From Candidatus Melainabacteria bacterium (lineage in GTDB: Bacteria; Cyanobacteriota; Vampirovibrionia; Obscuribacterales; Obscuribacteraceae), in the NCBI GenBank assembly GCA_017307165.1, contig JAFKGK010000001.1:496001-560000 (forward strand): 64,000 bases of DNA, given 5' to 3'. Below the pieces are notes generated by a model. That model saw only the letters and a program-made list of their open reading frames with translations. It did no database searches and was not told where the DNA came from. Numbering within the stretch: position 1 is the stretch's first letter; each line of letters begins with the position of its first letter. The translations under genes were made by a program, and so were the position numbers. Shown in pieces: positions 33,912-42,691 of the stretch.

Positions 33912-35078
33912 TCAGAAGCCGGTTTTTTTATTGCGACTCATGCCAAGACTGTAACCAAATCTGGTGCCCGGTGCCAACAAATCCGGACTGAGCATATTGG
34001 CTTGTATATCGACCCCGTTCTCGACCTGAAAGATACTCATTACTCGATCGGGATCTGTAGTAAAACTTTGCTCGTCTACAAAAAACGCACCGGCAAATTG
34101 GCGATTGTGGACAAAGACCAGGTAGTTGGATTGTGTCGTTTGGCTAGTGATAACGACGCATGCTGTACGTCCATCGTTTATAAATTGCTGCATCACATTG
34201 TTAAAATACGTCAAACTGTCGGCCTGGTATTCGGGTTCGACCGATACGCCTATAAATAGCGCAGACATGGCAAGGGTTACTGACTCAGGCAGATCATAGA
34301 GCAAGACCTGAGCGTCTTGGGCGTCGAGGTCATTGACCATTTTGACCAGAGAATCTTCGGTCGGCTTGACCTCTGGATCGTGCTTGCAACCATAAATGCA
34401 CCCTACGACCTTGCCACGATAGAGCAGTGCAGCGGACCGAGATAGTCTCTCCTCGGATGTCAGTTTGATGCAACCAGTCATCATGCCGCCTTCGACATGC
34501 ATGGTGATCCATTCGATGTCGTTTTCGGCCATATTGATCTGCATCATGTTGTCGCGGCCTTCTTGATCGACAGGAGGCATGATCAGATCTATGGCGCGGC
34601 GCAGACGAAAATGCTTGGTAGGAGTGCGTTCTTTGGCAACTGAGTCCTGCCATTGAGATGGATCTTGCGGTGCACTGTATTGCTGATAATTGTTGTCTTG
34701 GACTGGTATCTGGTGCGTGCCGGTTTGAGACTGGGTCTGTGCTGCACCATATCCCTGGGTCTGTACTTGAGCCTGAGTATTTTGGATATCTTCGAGCTGC
34801 TCTTGCCAGTTGACCGAGGACGACCTGGACAGGCTTGCGCCCTTGTCGATATTGGAAGACATCAAAGGCGAGAGCAAAAGCCTGTTTTTGTGCACGCAGA
34901 CAAATTGGGCCAGGATCTCTTCGCCGGGCCTGAGAGGCGCAGGCGTGCGGATATAGCCGGCCAGATTGTCTTTGGTCACATGTACGACATAACCGTCGTC
35001 CTCTGGGCCTACCACCTTGCAGACTACATTTTGTCCCGGCTTATAACCTGTTACCTTCCAGGGATTGACTTTCGACAT
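33912..35078 (-). CDS. S1-like N-terminal domain protein with duplicated C-terminal domain, unknown function
   Basis: I do not recognise this 388-residue protein. The N-terminus (about 8-70) looks like an S1/OB-type domain ('GQNVVCKVVGPEDDGYVVHV', 'LRPGEEILAQFVCVHKNRLL'). A Gln/Ser/Thr-rich linker runs to about 145. The C-terminal part seems to hold two related halves: 'SRSAALLYRGKVVGCIYG' followed by a helical stretch, and 'SNYLVFVHNRQFAGAFFVD' followed by another. Each half resembles the 'readout' beta-sheet of DUF4388/roadblock-like domains, though this is only an impression. No signal peptide is present, so it is cytoplasmic. It is convergent with the rne operon. Confidence 0.75.
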   Translation of the reverse strand: MSKVNPWKVTGYKPGQNVVCKVVGPEDDGYVVHVTKDNLAGYIRTPAPLRPGEEILAQFVCVHKNRLLLSPLMSSNIDKGASLSRSSSVNWQEQLEDIQNTQAQVQTQGYGAAQTQSQTGTHQIPVQDNNYQQYSAPQDPSQWQDSVAKERTPTKHFRLRRAIDLIMPPVDQEGRDNMMQINMAENDIEWITMHVEGGMMTGCIKLTSEERLSRSAALLYRGKVVGCIYGCKHDPEVKPTEDSLVKMVNDLDAQDAQVLLYDLPESVTLAMSALFIGVSVEPEYQADSLTYFNNVMQQFINDGRTACVVITSQTTQSNYLVFVHNRQFAGAFFVDEQSFTTDPDRVMSIFQVENGVDIQANMLSPDLLAPGTRFGYSLGMSRNKKTGF

Positions 35079-35174
35079 TGAATACCCTTACGCCCAAAAA
35101 TACACACAAAAAGCACACTATCGCTTTATAAGACCATGATACAGCACAGGTGCCGCTTTCGACACTTTTTATGC

Positions 35175-35504
35175 TCATTCTCCGGTTGATTTTGTCATCA
35201 AGGGGTCTACTCTTTTTTTACCCGAAACCCCTGAGAAATCTCGCATAGCGGCCAGCAATTTTGACCAGAGGCCGGATTTTGGCAGCTTGGCAGTATCATG
35301 GCACGAGCCCGAGCCAGATCTCATGATGCTCTTGCAGCTAAAGCAATTGCCACTGGCGCAAAGCTCTGCATTTTGATAGTCCAGAGAGAAAGAAATGTTT
35401 GTAGTATTGCATCTTGGGCATATGCTGATCGGCTGATCCTCGATACTGCTATCGGGGCTTAGATCCTGCTCAAGGTCATATTGGCATTTACTGCAAAGGC
35501 TCAT
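35175..35504 (-). CDS. Small zinc-ribbon protein
   Basis: A 109-residue protein with eight Cys. C4-x2-C7 pairs with C29-x2-C32 as one zinc ribbon. C49, C54, C57 and C68 may form a second site. The C-terminal half is basic and helical. Its ATG overlaps the feoA stop by 4 nt (ATGA), so it is the last gene of fur-feoA-zinc ribbon. The family is unknown to me. The operon position suggests an iron or metal context. Confidence 0.75.
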   Translation of the reverse strand: MSLCSKCQYDLEQDLSPDSSIEDQPISICPRCNTTNISFSLDYQNAELCASGNCFSCKSIMRSGSGSCHDTAKLPKSGLWSKLLAAMRDFSGVSGKKRVDPLMTKSTGE

Positions 35505-35719
35505 ATGCTCTCTACTTTAATGGCATCGGCTATTTCTCTGCCTATGGCCAATTCCATTTGGTTGCGGCTGATTATCACTGGGCCGCCGCGGATATTTTTT
35601 TCCACTTCTACCATAGCACCAGTGCCAACGCCAAAGCGCAACGCAAACAGGTCGACTTGCTCATTGCCAGTCTCGATGATCTTGAGTTTAGTGCCCTCGC
35701 GGGCTTCGCCTAGAGTCAT
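35501..35719 (-). CDS. feoA: FeoA-domain protein
   Basis: FeoA is the small SH3-like cytoplasmic partner of the ferrous iron transporter FeoB. The 72-residue protein starts 'MTLGEAREGTKLKIIETG' and ends in 'IGREIADAIKVESI'. 'LRFGVGTGAMVEVEKNIRGG' has the usual 'GL.pG..v.v....p' pattern. I chose ATG 35719, which overlaps the fur stop as TAATG. A TTG start ten codons earlier is possible. No feoB lies in the window. FeoA-type domains also occur in iron regulators, so coupling to fur makes sense. Confidence 0.85.
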   Translation of the reverse strand: MTLGEAREGTKLKIIETGNEQVDLFALRFGVGTGAMVEVEKNIRGGPVIISRNQMELAIGREIADAIKVESI

Positions 35720-36207
35720 TAGTTTGATTGTCTGAGATTGGTCTTGCAATTTGGACAGAGCCCAAATATCTTAAACTGGGCATCGATCACGTCAAATTTG
35801 TAGCGAGCACCTATTTTTTGTCCTGCTTCTTCTAGAAAGTGGTCCTCAAACTCTAAAGTGAGATTGCACCCCGTACAGATGATGTGCTGGTGAGGCACCG
35901 TGTCTTGTTTTAGTTCGTAGTGCTTGTGTCCTTCTGCAAAATCAAGCTCTCTCAAGAGTCCCAGAGAGGAAAGCAATTTGAGAGTCCGATAGGTTGTGGC
36001 AAGAGATACGTTCGAGCCTGTCTCGAGGAGCCTGGCGTGCAGCTCTTCGGCAGAGAGATGCTCTCCATTGGGTTGATCTCTAAAGATTTGCAGGATCGTC
36101 TCTCTTTGAGCCGTTATCCTGTGACCTTTGCGGCGCAGGCTGTCAAAGACCGGATCTTTACCGCTACTCGGCCCATCGGCATCGGTGGGATTCGATACTT
36201 CTTTCAT
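35719..36207 (-). CDS. fur: Fur-family metal-dependent repressor
   Basis: Fur represses iron genes when bound to Fe2+; relatives sense Zn, Mn or peroxide. The 162-residue protein starts at ATG 36207 behind GAGGAG. The winged helix is clear in 'LRRKGHRITAQRETILQIF' and 'VSLATTYRTLKLLSSLGLL'. The dimerisation domain has 'HQHIICTGCNLTLEFED' and a second Cys pair in 'GLCPNCK', so the structural zinc site is present. The HxH-type sensing residues are visible (HKHYE, PHQH). Placement with feoA supports iron sensing, but PerR or Zur cannot be excluded. It lies 43 nt downstream of uvrA. Confidence 0.92.
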   Translation of the reverse strand: MKEVSNPTDADGPSSGKDPVFDSLRRKGHRITAQRETILQIFRDQPNGEHLSAEELHARLLETGSNVSLATTYRTLKLLSSLGLLRELDFAEGHKHYELKQDTVPHQHIICTGCNLTLEFEDHFLEEAGQKIGARYKFDVIDAQFKIFGLCPNCKTNLRQSN

Positions 36208-36250
36208 CCTGTTGCTCCTCATCGCTCGGGCAGTATCATACAACTTTTGC

Positions 36251-39166
36251 CTATTTGAGGCAGTGTTTGAGATATTGTCCTGTATAAGAAAAGTCGAGAT
36301 CGGCAATGTGTTCGGGAGAGCCCTGAGCGATGACTCGGCCGCCGCGATCTCCGCCTTCGGGGCCAAGATCGACGATCCAATCGGCTTGTTTGATTACGTC
36401 CAGGTTGTGTTCGATGATCAAGACCGTGTTGCCACCATCAGCCAAGCGATTGAGCACGTGGAGAAGCTTGTCTACATCCTGAAAAGACAAGCCTGTAGTG
36501 GGCTCGTCTAAAATATAGATCGTGCGCCCTGTGGAGCGCTTGGACAATTGCTCTGCGAGCTTGACTCTCTGTGCTTCGCCACCAGATAAGGTGGTAGCTG
36601 ATTGGCCGAGCTTGACGTAATCCAGGCCCACCTCCATCAGGGTCTCTAGTTTGGACTTGGCCTTGGGTATTGCATCGAAAAACAGGAGGGCTTCTTCGAC
36701 TGTCATCTCGAGGACATCGGAAATAGATTTGCCTTTAAATTTGACTTCTAGTGTTTCGCGATTGTAGCGGGCCCCCTTGCACACGTCGCACACGACAAAG
36801 ACCGAAGGCAAAAAGTTCATCTCGATCTCGTTCATGCCTTCGCCATGGCAGGCTTCGCATCGCCCTCCTTTGACGTTGAAGGAAAAACGTCCAGGCAGAT
36901 ATCCTCTGGCCTTGGCTTCGTTGGTCATGGAGTAGACTTCGCGGATGACGTCAAAAAGACCGGTGTAGGTTGCTGGATTGGACCTGGGAGTGCGTCCAAT
37001 CGGAGACTGGTCTATGTCTATCACTTTGTCAAAAGCATCGAGGCCTTTGATGTCGTCCACGCCTTTAGGTGCCGGTACTTCGCCTGAAAAATGGTGTCGG
37101 AGAAACTGATAAAGCAGATCGTTTACCAGAGTGGATTTGCCAGAGCCAGAAACTCCGGTTACAGCGACTAACTTGCCTAGTGGGATCTTGACGTCGACAT
37201 TCTTCAGGTTGTTGAGATGGGCGTTTTTAATTTCTATAAAGGCACCATTGCCAGGGCGCCTGTTTTTGGGCACGCGTATCTTTTTGCGGCCGCTTAGATA
37301 GGCCCCAGTACTTGATCTCTCAGCATTGAGGATAGCGTTCAGGTCGCCCTCGGCTACCAGTTCTCCGCCATGCACGCCAGCACCGGGTCCAATATCGACG
37401 ATCCAATTGGCCTCGCGAATAGTGTCTTCGTCATGTTCCACTACAAGCAGAGTGTTACCTAGGTCACGTAGATGCTTGAGCGTATGGATGAGCTTTGCAT
37501 TGTCTCTCTGGTGCAAGCCGATCGACGGCTCGTCGAGTACATAAAGAACACCGGAGAGACCTGAGCCGATCTGTGTTGCTAGTCTGATACGTTGGGCTTC
37601 GCCACCGGATAAGGTGCCAGCTTGCCGGTCGAGTGTGAGATAGCCGAGGCCGACATCATACAAAAACTTGAGCCTGGCTGATATCTCGATTAATACCTGG
37701 TGGGCGATAGTCTTGTGTTTGGCAGTCAGACCTGTAGGCAGGTCTGCAAAAAAGCCCATCGCTTTTTCGACAGAGAGCGCGCAGACCTGGGCTATAGACA
37801 TAGAGCCTACCTTGACGGCTAGACTCTCGGGCTTGAGTCGCGAGCCATTGCATGTGGTGCAGGTCATCTGCGTCATGTATTTTTCTATGTCAGCTTTGAC
37901 TCGGTCGCTTTGCGATTCTTCGTAGCGTCGTTTGAGGTTTTTCACGACGCCTTCAAAGGTTTTTTGGTACTCCCAGAGTTCTTTGCCATCGAACGAATCA
38001 TGCTTTAGTTTGATCTTTTCGAAGCCTGTACCGTGGAGGATTATGGCCTTGTCTTGTGGTCGCAATTTTTCGAAGGGGGTGCGTGTCGAAAACTTGTAGT
38101 GTTTGGCGACTGAAGCCAGGATCTGATCATAATAGGGATTATTGGTACGTGCCCAGGGATAGATGGCGCCATCCTCAAGAGATTTGGATGGATCTGGCAC
38201 CACCAGAGCTTCGTCTACCTCAAATGAAGATCCCAGGCCGTGGCATTCTTCGCATGCACCATAAGGTGAGTTGAAGGAAAATATCCGGGGCGATACCTCT
38301 GCAAAGCTGATACCACATGCCGCGCAGGCAAAGTTTTCTGAAAAAAGCATCTCCCTTTTGTCTTCTTCTTGACCCAAAACATCGATCAGGACAGTTTGCT
38401 TGCCCCATTTGAGTGCTAACGACAACGAGTCTGCCAGCCTGGACTGGATGGTTTTTTTTATCACCAGTCGATCGATAACAAGATCTATGGAGTGCTTTTT
38501 GTTTTTATCCAGTTTGATTTCGTCTTCGAGTTCGACTACTTGTCCGTCCACTCGAGCTCTGACAAAACCTTCTTTACGCAGCTCTTGAAATAGTGCTTGA
38601 TACTCGCCCTTTTTGCCTGAGATGAGCGGTGCCAAGACCTGGATTTTTGTGCCTTCTTTTAGGCTCAAAACGCCATCGGTAATCTGATCGATGGTCTGCG
38701 GATTGATCGCCTTGTCGCATGAAGGGCAGTGGGGGATGCCAATGCGCGCCCAGAGCAATCTCTGATAATCGTAGATCTCTGTCACTGTGCCTACAGTGGA
38801 CCGAGGATTGTGCGACGTCGACTTTTGGTCGATGGAGATGGCTGGAGATAACCCATCGATACCATCCACGTCGGGTTTGTCGAGTTGACCGAGAAACTGT
38901 CTGGCATATGCGGATAGCGACTCGACATATCGTCTTTGTCCCTCAGCAAAGATGGTGTCAAAAGCAAGCGAGGACTTACCGGAACCCGAAACGCCGGTAA
39001 TCACTACCAATTGCCCCTTGGGGATCTTGACGTCGATGTTTTTTAGGTTGTGTTGCCTGGCACCTCGAACGTTGATGATGTCGAGATCAGGACCGGAAAA
39101 ACTTGGTTTTGGTGTGGTCTTGCGGACGGGTTTGTTGGACAGCTGCTTGGACACCAGAGCTTTCAC
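36251..39166 (-). CDS. uvrA: Excinuclease ABC subunit A
   Basis: UvrA detects bulky DNA lesions and loads UvrB in nucleotide excision repair. The 971-residue protein has both ABC modules: Walker [10 protein letters not shown] and GVSGSGKST, two signatures 'TLSGGEAQR', and Walker B '[11 protein letters not shown]' and '[11 protein letters not shown]'. Zinc modules are visible as 'CAACGISF...CEECHG' and 'CEACHGEG...CDVCKG'. Length matches the family (about 940-980). The start is GTG 39166 without a ribosome-binding site. A perfect palindrome lies just upstream. fur and feoA follow on the same strand after 43 nt. Confidence 0.97.
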   Translation of the reverse strand: MKALVSKQLSNKPVRKTTPKPSFSGPDLDIINVRGARQHNLKNIDVKIPKGQLVVITGVSGSGKSSLAFDTIFAEGQRRYVESLSAYARQFLGQLDKPDVDGIDGLSPAISIDQKSTSHNPRSTVGTVTEIYDYQRLLWARIGIPHCPSCDKAINPQTIDQITDGVLSLKEGTKIQVLAPLISGKKGEYQALFQELRKEGFVRARVDGQVVELEDEIKLDKNKKHSIDLVIDRLVIKKTIQSRLADSLSLALKWGKQTVLIDVLGQEEDKREMLFSENFACAACGISFAEVSPRIFSFNSPYGACEECHGLGSSFEVDEALVVPDPSKSLEDGAIYPWARTNNPYYDQILASVAKHYKFSTRTPFEKLRPQDKAIILHGTGFEKIKLKHDSFDGKELWEYQKTFEGVVKNLKRRYEESQSDRVKADIEKYMTQMTCTTCNGSRLKPESLAVKVGSMSIAQVCALSVEKAMGFFADLPTGLTAKHKTIAHQVLIEISARLKFLYDVGLGYLTLDRQAGTLSGGEAQRIRLATQIGSGLSGVLYVLDEPSIGLHQRDNAKLIHTLKHLRDLGNTLLVVEHDEDTIREANWIVDIGPGAGVHGGELVAEGDLNAILNAERSSTGAYLSGRKKIRVPKNRRPGNGAFIEIKNAHLNNLKNVDVKIPLGKLVAVTGVSGSGKSTLVNDLLYQFLRHHFSGEVPAPKGVDDIKGLDAFDKVIDIDQSPIGRTPRSNPATYTGLFDVIREVYSMTNEAKARGYLPGRFSFNVKGGRCEACHGEGMNEIEMNFLPSVFVVCDVCKGARYNRETLEVKFKGKSISDVLEMTVEEALLFFDAIPKAKSKLETLMEVGLDYVKLGQSATTLSGGEAQRVKLAEQLSKRSTGRTIYILDEPTTGLSFQDVDKLLHVLNRLADGGNTVLIIEHNLDVIKQADWIVDLGPEGGDRGGRVIAQGSPEHIADLDFSYTGQYLKHCLK

Positions 39167-39177
39167 CTGTATAGCTA

Positions 39178-39208
39178 GACCCCGGTTGGGGTCAGATAGG
39201 GCCTTATA
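39178..39208 (-). promoter_or_regulatory. uvrA upstream palindrome and -10 element
   Basis: GACCCCGGTTGGGGTC (39178-39193) is a perfect 6-bp inverted repeat with a 4-nt centre, 11 nt before the GTG of uvrA. A TATAAG at 39203-39208 on the minus strand would place the transcription start close to the palindrome. It may be a repressor operator or a leader hairpin covering the start. It does not match the LexA consensus forms I know. Confidence 0.45.
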
Positions 39209-39335
39209 CGGCTAATAATAAATGATTTTGCCTGTTTTTCCCCCGACATATATTTATAGATACGCAATGTATTTTGTCCAAGATAAACGGGTAGATCTTA
39301 TATACAGACCTCAACCAGCTAGTGACAAGGTAACT

Positions 39336-41228
39336 ATGAGCCGAGATGGCGGAAAGAAAAATCGTTCTACAAGAACAAAGCTAAAGGCCCTCAACAATCC
39401 CGAAAATGAAAAGGGAGAAGGCCGCGGTCCGAGCACGCCCGAAGAGCTCGAGGACGCAATCTTTAAGGCTGCACAACAAAGCGCGTCCGCCGATCAGGCT
39501 CGCGATGGCCGGGATACTACGGATCAGAGCCAGGCAGACCTCAAAGACAAAGAGCATTTTTTACGCTTGCCTTCCGATACCAAGTCCCTTGACGAAAAGG
39601 TCGCTGGTGTCTGGAAAAACAAAATGATGGGCGGCCGCGCCATGGACCCGGAGCAATACCAGTCCGGACAACATCAATCGGCTGCTAGCAGCGCAAACAA
39701 GGCTGCCATAGAGCTAAACGAACGCAATCGCATCAATGCCCAGCACGAGGCCATGATTGGTCTGGTCGATCAGATGTTTGATAGCTTTCAAAATCTGGCT
39801 TATGACTTTAACCAAATGGCGGGCGGATCGGATCTCGAACTGACCTGGATTCGACCCAGTATCGCGCGTGAGAACGTTGGTAGCTGGCATTCTGGCGCGC
39901 ATTACGTATCGGTCTTTTCTGGGCGCATTTCTACCCGATACTGGACTCTTGTGGTGCGAGGCACCTTTGAGGCTGTTTCATCCTATATTATCCCAGCCGA
40001 CAAGCTCTTGAGCTTTACGTCCGCTCCGAGTAGTTATCTCTGCTATCTCGAGGTCATACCGCAGCAGACTCTGGAAGGGGTGCGCTGGTACTGGCAGGAG
40101 GTGGCCCTATCCCAGGAAGAGATGGCCGCACTCAACCGAGCTCTGCTGGACAATCTAGTGCAAATTGCACAAGAGGATAGCCCACCTTTGCGTAGTCTGG
40201 ACGTACCGCAGGCTATTGGTATCGCCCGCGATGCTGCTAGCAACAACGCTCCAGTCGTTTCGCAAGGGCCGGGATCGAGCATGCTAGGAGCGGAGTTAGA
40301 TTACAGCGCTAAGTTGAGGGCTTCGATGCCCAACGATAATTTTGCTAGCAATACACAAAGCAGTGCGCCGGCTCTAGGTGGTCAGCTGCACAGTCAGACC
40401 GGCCAAAAATGGAACCCGGTCAATACCGGTCGATCAGCCCCATCTCAAGCTCCTGCACCTTCTAATAATGACGGCGAATGGAAGATGATGGGATCAAGCA
40501 GTAAGGGTGGTGCGTCGCTGCCGCCGCCGCCCAGACCTCAGTCACAGTCTCCAGCTCCGGCTGCAAGCACTCAGCCAGAGGCTCCCTGGAACCTTGTCGA
40601 CCACAAGACTGATGATTGGTCCAATAATCAGATCGATCAGATGGCTAGCAAGATAGCAGGCAATATCAATGATTTGATGGGTGGTCCTGCGCCTATCAAT
40701 GCGGCCCCCTTGCCTGACAAACCAAACGAGCCAGCCAGGCCTTATTTTAACGTGCAGGCACTATTTGGATCTGGGATGCCTGCACCCGAAAACAAGGCTC
40801 CAGCCAGTGCTCCTCCACCACATGAGCCATCTTATATGCCAGCTCCTGCGCCGCGCCCGCTGGCCGAGCGTTCCAATGCTAATTCTGGTGGTGCTGCACC
40901 TGCTTCAGGGGCAAGTCCAGTTACTGGTCCTGCGCCGGGTACTGCACCGTATGTGCCACCATCACCTGATCTTCCCGTGGTGCCTCAGACTTTCCGTACT
41001 GGCCAGGGACCGTTACCGGATACCCCTGATAGTTGCATGTCGGCACTCGAGCTTTTGATCACACGCTTCGAAAAAGAGCTAGAAATAGTCACAGCCAAAG
41101 GATCTGAGGCCTTTTCTCGCCGAGATCTCAAGGGTGCCGAGCATATGATCAAACTAGCCGAGTTGATTTCACAGCAAAACGAGGCTCTGCAAAAATTTAA
41201 AGAAGAGTACGGCAAAGACCTGACATGA
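39336..41228 (+). CDS. Cytoplasmic proline-rich protein of unknown function
   Basis: I do not recognise this 630-residue protein. I start it at ATG 39336, preceded by AAGG. A start at 39222 would add 38 residues. The N-terminus is charged and low in complexity. A folded domain (about 130-275) contains 'QMFDSFQNLAYDFNQMAGG', 'LELTWIRPSIARENVG', 'YVSVFSGRISTRYWTLVVRG' and 'GVRWYWQEVALSQEEMAA'. A long Pro/Ala/Ser-rich region (about 330-565) follows. The C-terminus (about 570-630) is helical ('CMSALELLITRFEKELEIV'). It has no signal peptide. It is divergent from uvrA and convergent with the kinase. Confidence 0.75.
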   Translation: MSRDGGKKNRSTRTKLKALNNPENEKGEGRGPSTPEELEDAIFKAAQQSASADQARDGRDTTDQSQADLKDKEHFLRLPSDTKSLDEKVAGVWKNKMMGGRAMDPEQYQSGQHQSAASSANKAAIELNERNRINAQHEAMIGLVDQMFDSFQNLAYDFNQMAGGSDLELTWIRPSIARENVGSWHSGAHYVSVFSGRISTRYWTLVVRGTFEAVSSYIIPADKLLSFTSAPSSYLCYLEVIPQQTLEGVRWYWQEVALSQEEMAALNRALLDNLVQIAQEDSPPLRSLDVPQAIGIARDAASNNAPVVSQGPGSSMLGAELDYSAKLRASMPNDNFASNTQSSAPALGGQLHSQTGQKWNPVNTGRSAPSQAPAPSNNDGEWKMMGSSSKGGASLPPPPRPQSQSPAPAASTQPEAPWNLVDHKTDDWSNNQIDQMASKIAGNINDLMGGPAPINAAPLPDKPNEPARPYFNVQALFGSGMPAPENKAPASAPPPHEPSYMPAPAPRPLAERSNANSGGAAPASGASPVTGPAPGTAPYVPPSPDLPVVPQTFRTGQGPLPDTPDSCMSALELLITRFEKELEIVTAKGSEAFSRRDLKGAEHMIKLAELISQQNEALQKFKEEYGKDLT

Positions 41229-41270
41229 CTATCTGATTTAGACTATCTGATCTTAGACTATCTGATCTTA
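41227..41270. repeat. Three tandem copies of a 14-15 bp unit
   Basis: GACTATCTGATTTA, GACTATCTGATCTTA and GACTATCTGATCTTA stand directly one after another. They span the end of the 39336 gene and the end of the convergent kinase gene, including both stop codons. Confidence 0.9.
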
Positions 41271-42691
41271 TATGGATCCCCATCATCCTCGGTGCCGCTC
41301 AAGAGCATCTTGGCGATTTCTGCCATGACCGTCGTGACCGTCTGGCTATTGGAGATGAGAAAGATAGCAATGATCGAAATGGTGAGCGAAAACATTCCCG
41401 CCAGTATCAATCTGTATTGACCGGCTTCTCTTTCGCGGTCTTTCTTTTTGCGTGTCTTGGCCTTTTTTGAGGTGGTCTTGGGAGAGGTCTTGCGAGCAGC
41501 AGACTTAGTTTTGGCAGAGGCTGGCTCCCTAGTCTCTAATTTGGACTGCTCGATTGATTTTTTGGGCAATCTCGGCTTGGCATCGGTGACCGGGCTAAAA
41601 TCCATCTCGATTTCTTCTTGGAGATGCTTGATCTTGCTATGCGCTTTGACAGCTGGATGGGTAGACTTGGTTTCGCGGACAGCTGACTTGAGCGATAAGG
41701 CCGACTCTAGATCTTTGCGCATCGTAGTCATTGATTGGTATCTGTCTTCTGGTTTTTTTGCGAGTGCCCTGTTGATGACTGCCTCAAAAGACTCGGGAAT
41801 TTGCAGATCAGGCCGCATTTGCTTAAAGCGCGGCGGATCATCTGCGATCTGCTTGGTCATAGTGTCAGCATAATTTTTGCCCAAAAAGGGGACTCTGCCG
41901 GTCAGGCTTTCGTACATGACTATGCCCAGAGAATAAATGTCCGACCGCGCATCCAAGGTAGCTCCCATGCATTGTTCCGGTGACATGTATATGGGCGAGC
42001 CCCAGACTTCGCCCATGCGGGTGAGCTTTTGAGCTTCTTCTGCCATCTTGGCGATGCCAAAATCCACTACTTTTACATAATCAAAAGTCTTGCCCTGTCT
42101 AGTGAGCATGATATTGCCTGGTTTGATATCTCTGTGCACTGCACCGTGCCTGTGAGCATGCTCTATGGCTGCACAGACTTGTACAAAGATGTCCTGAAAG
42201 CGCTCTATTGAGAGGTGATCTTCGCGTTTGAGGATATCTGTGAGATTTTCTCCTTCGAGATAATCCATGACAAAGTACGGTTGCCCCTTATTTGAGGTGC
42301 CGTAGGCATGGAGATTGACGATGCGAGGATGATTGAGTAGGCTCAGGAGCTCGGCTTCGCGTTGAAATCTCTTGACCAGCATCTCGTCGGTCAAGCCTGC
42401 CGTGCGCAAGGTCTTGATCGCTACCACTTCGCCAGAGCGTTTGCTTTTGGCCTTGTAGACCACGCTCATGCCACCGCGGCCGATGACCTTAAGTACCCAA
42501 TAATTGCCTCCAAGAGTGGTGCCTGTCAGAAGGTCGCGAAAATTGGATGGTACCTGTATGCGATAGAGAGGCAATTTGCCTGTATGCAAAAGAGGGACGA
42601 TCTGCTCGGAAAGAGAGCGTCTGGCTGTTTTGACTTTTGCGAAAAGGCTCTGGCGCATCGATTGGAGATATTGGCTAGGGCACCACGGCAT
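41258..42691 (-). CDS. Membrane-anchored Ser/Thr protein kinase
   Basis: A Hanks-type kinase of 477 residues. The kinase domain (about 63-330) has GRGGMSVVYK (71-80), the ATP-binding Lys 93 in VAIK, 'AVHRDIKPGNIML', DFGIAK, 'GSPIYMSPEQ' and 'DARSDIYSLGIVMYE'. A Lys/Thr/Ser-rich region (about 360-425) is followed by one TM helix (about 430-455), so the C-terminus is probably extracytoplasmic and short, with no sensor domain. ATG 42691 overlaps the DUF445 gene by 17 nt. ATG 42658 is an alternative. Possible targets in the window are the Arg-Arg-x-Ser rich protein at 3908-5236, which is only an idea. Confidence 0.92.
   Translation of the reverse strand: MPWCPSQYLQSMRQSLFAKVKTARRSLSEQIVPLLHTGKLPLYRIQVPSNFRDLLTGTTLGGNYWVLKVIGRGGMSVVYKAKSKRSGEVVAIKTLRTAGLTDEMLVKRFQREAELLSLLNHPRIVNLHAYGTSNKGQPYFVMDYLEGENLTDILKREDHLSIERFQDIFVQVCAAIEHAHRHGAVHRDIKPGNIMLTRQGKTFDYVKVVDFGIAKMAEEAQKLTRMGEVWGSPIYMSPEQCMGATLDARSDIYSLGIVMYESLTGRVPFLGKNYADTMTKQIADDPPRFKQMRPDLQIPESFEAVINRALAKKPEDRYQSMTTMRKDLESALSLKSAVRETKSTHPAVKAHSKIKHLQEEIEMDFSPVTDAKPRLPKKSIEQSKLETREPASAKTKSAARKTSPKTTSKKAKTRKKKDREREAGQYRLILAGMFSLTISIIAIFLISNSQTVTTVMAEIAKMLLSGTEDDGDPYKIR

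Noticed and set aside
39178-39193. LexA (SOS) box before uvrA
   Set aside because: The palindrome GACCCC-N4-GGGGTC does not match the LexA consensus types I know. It is kept only as an unidentified palindrome.
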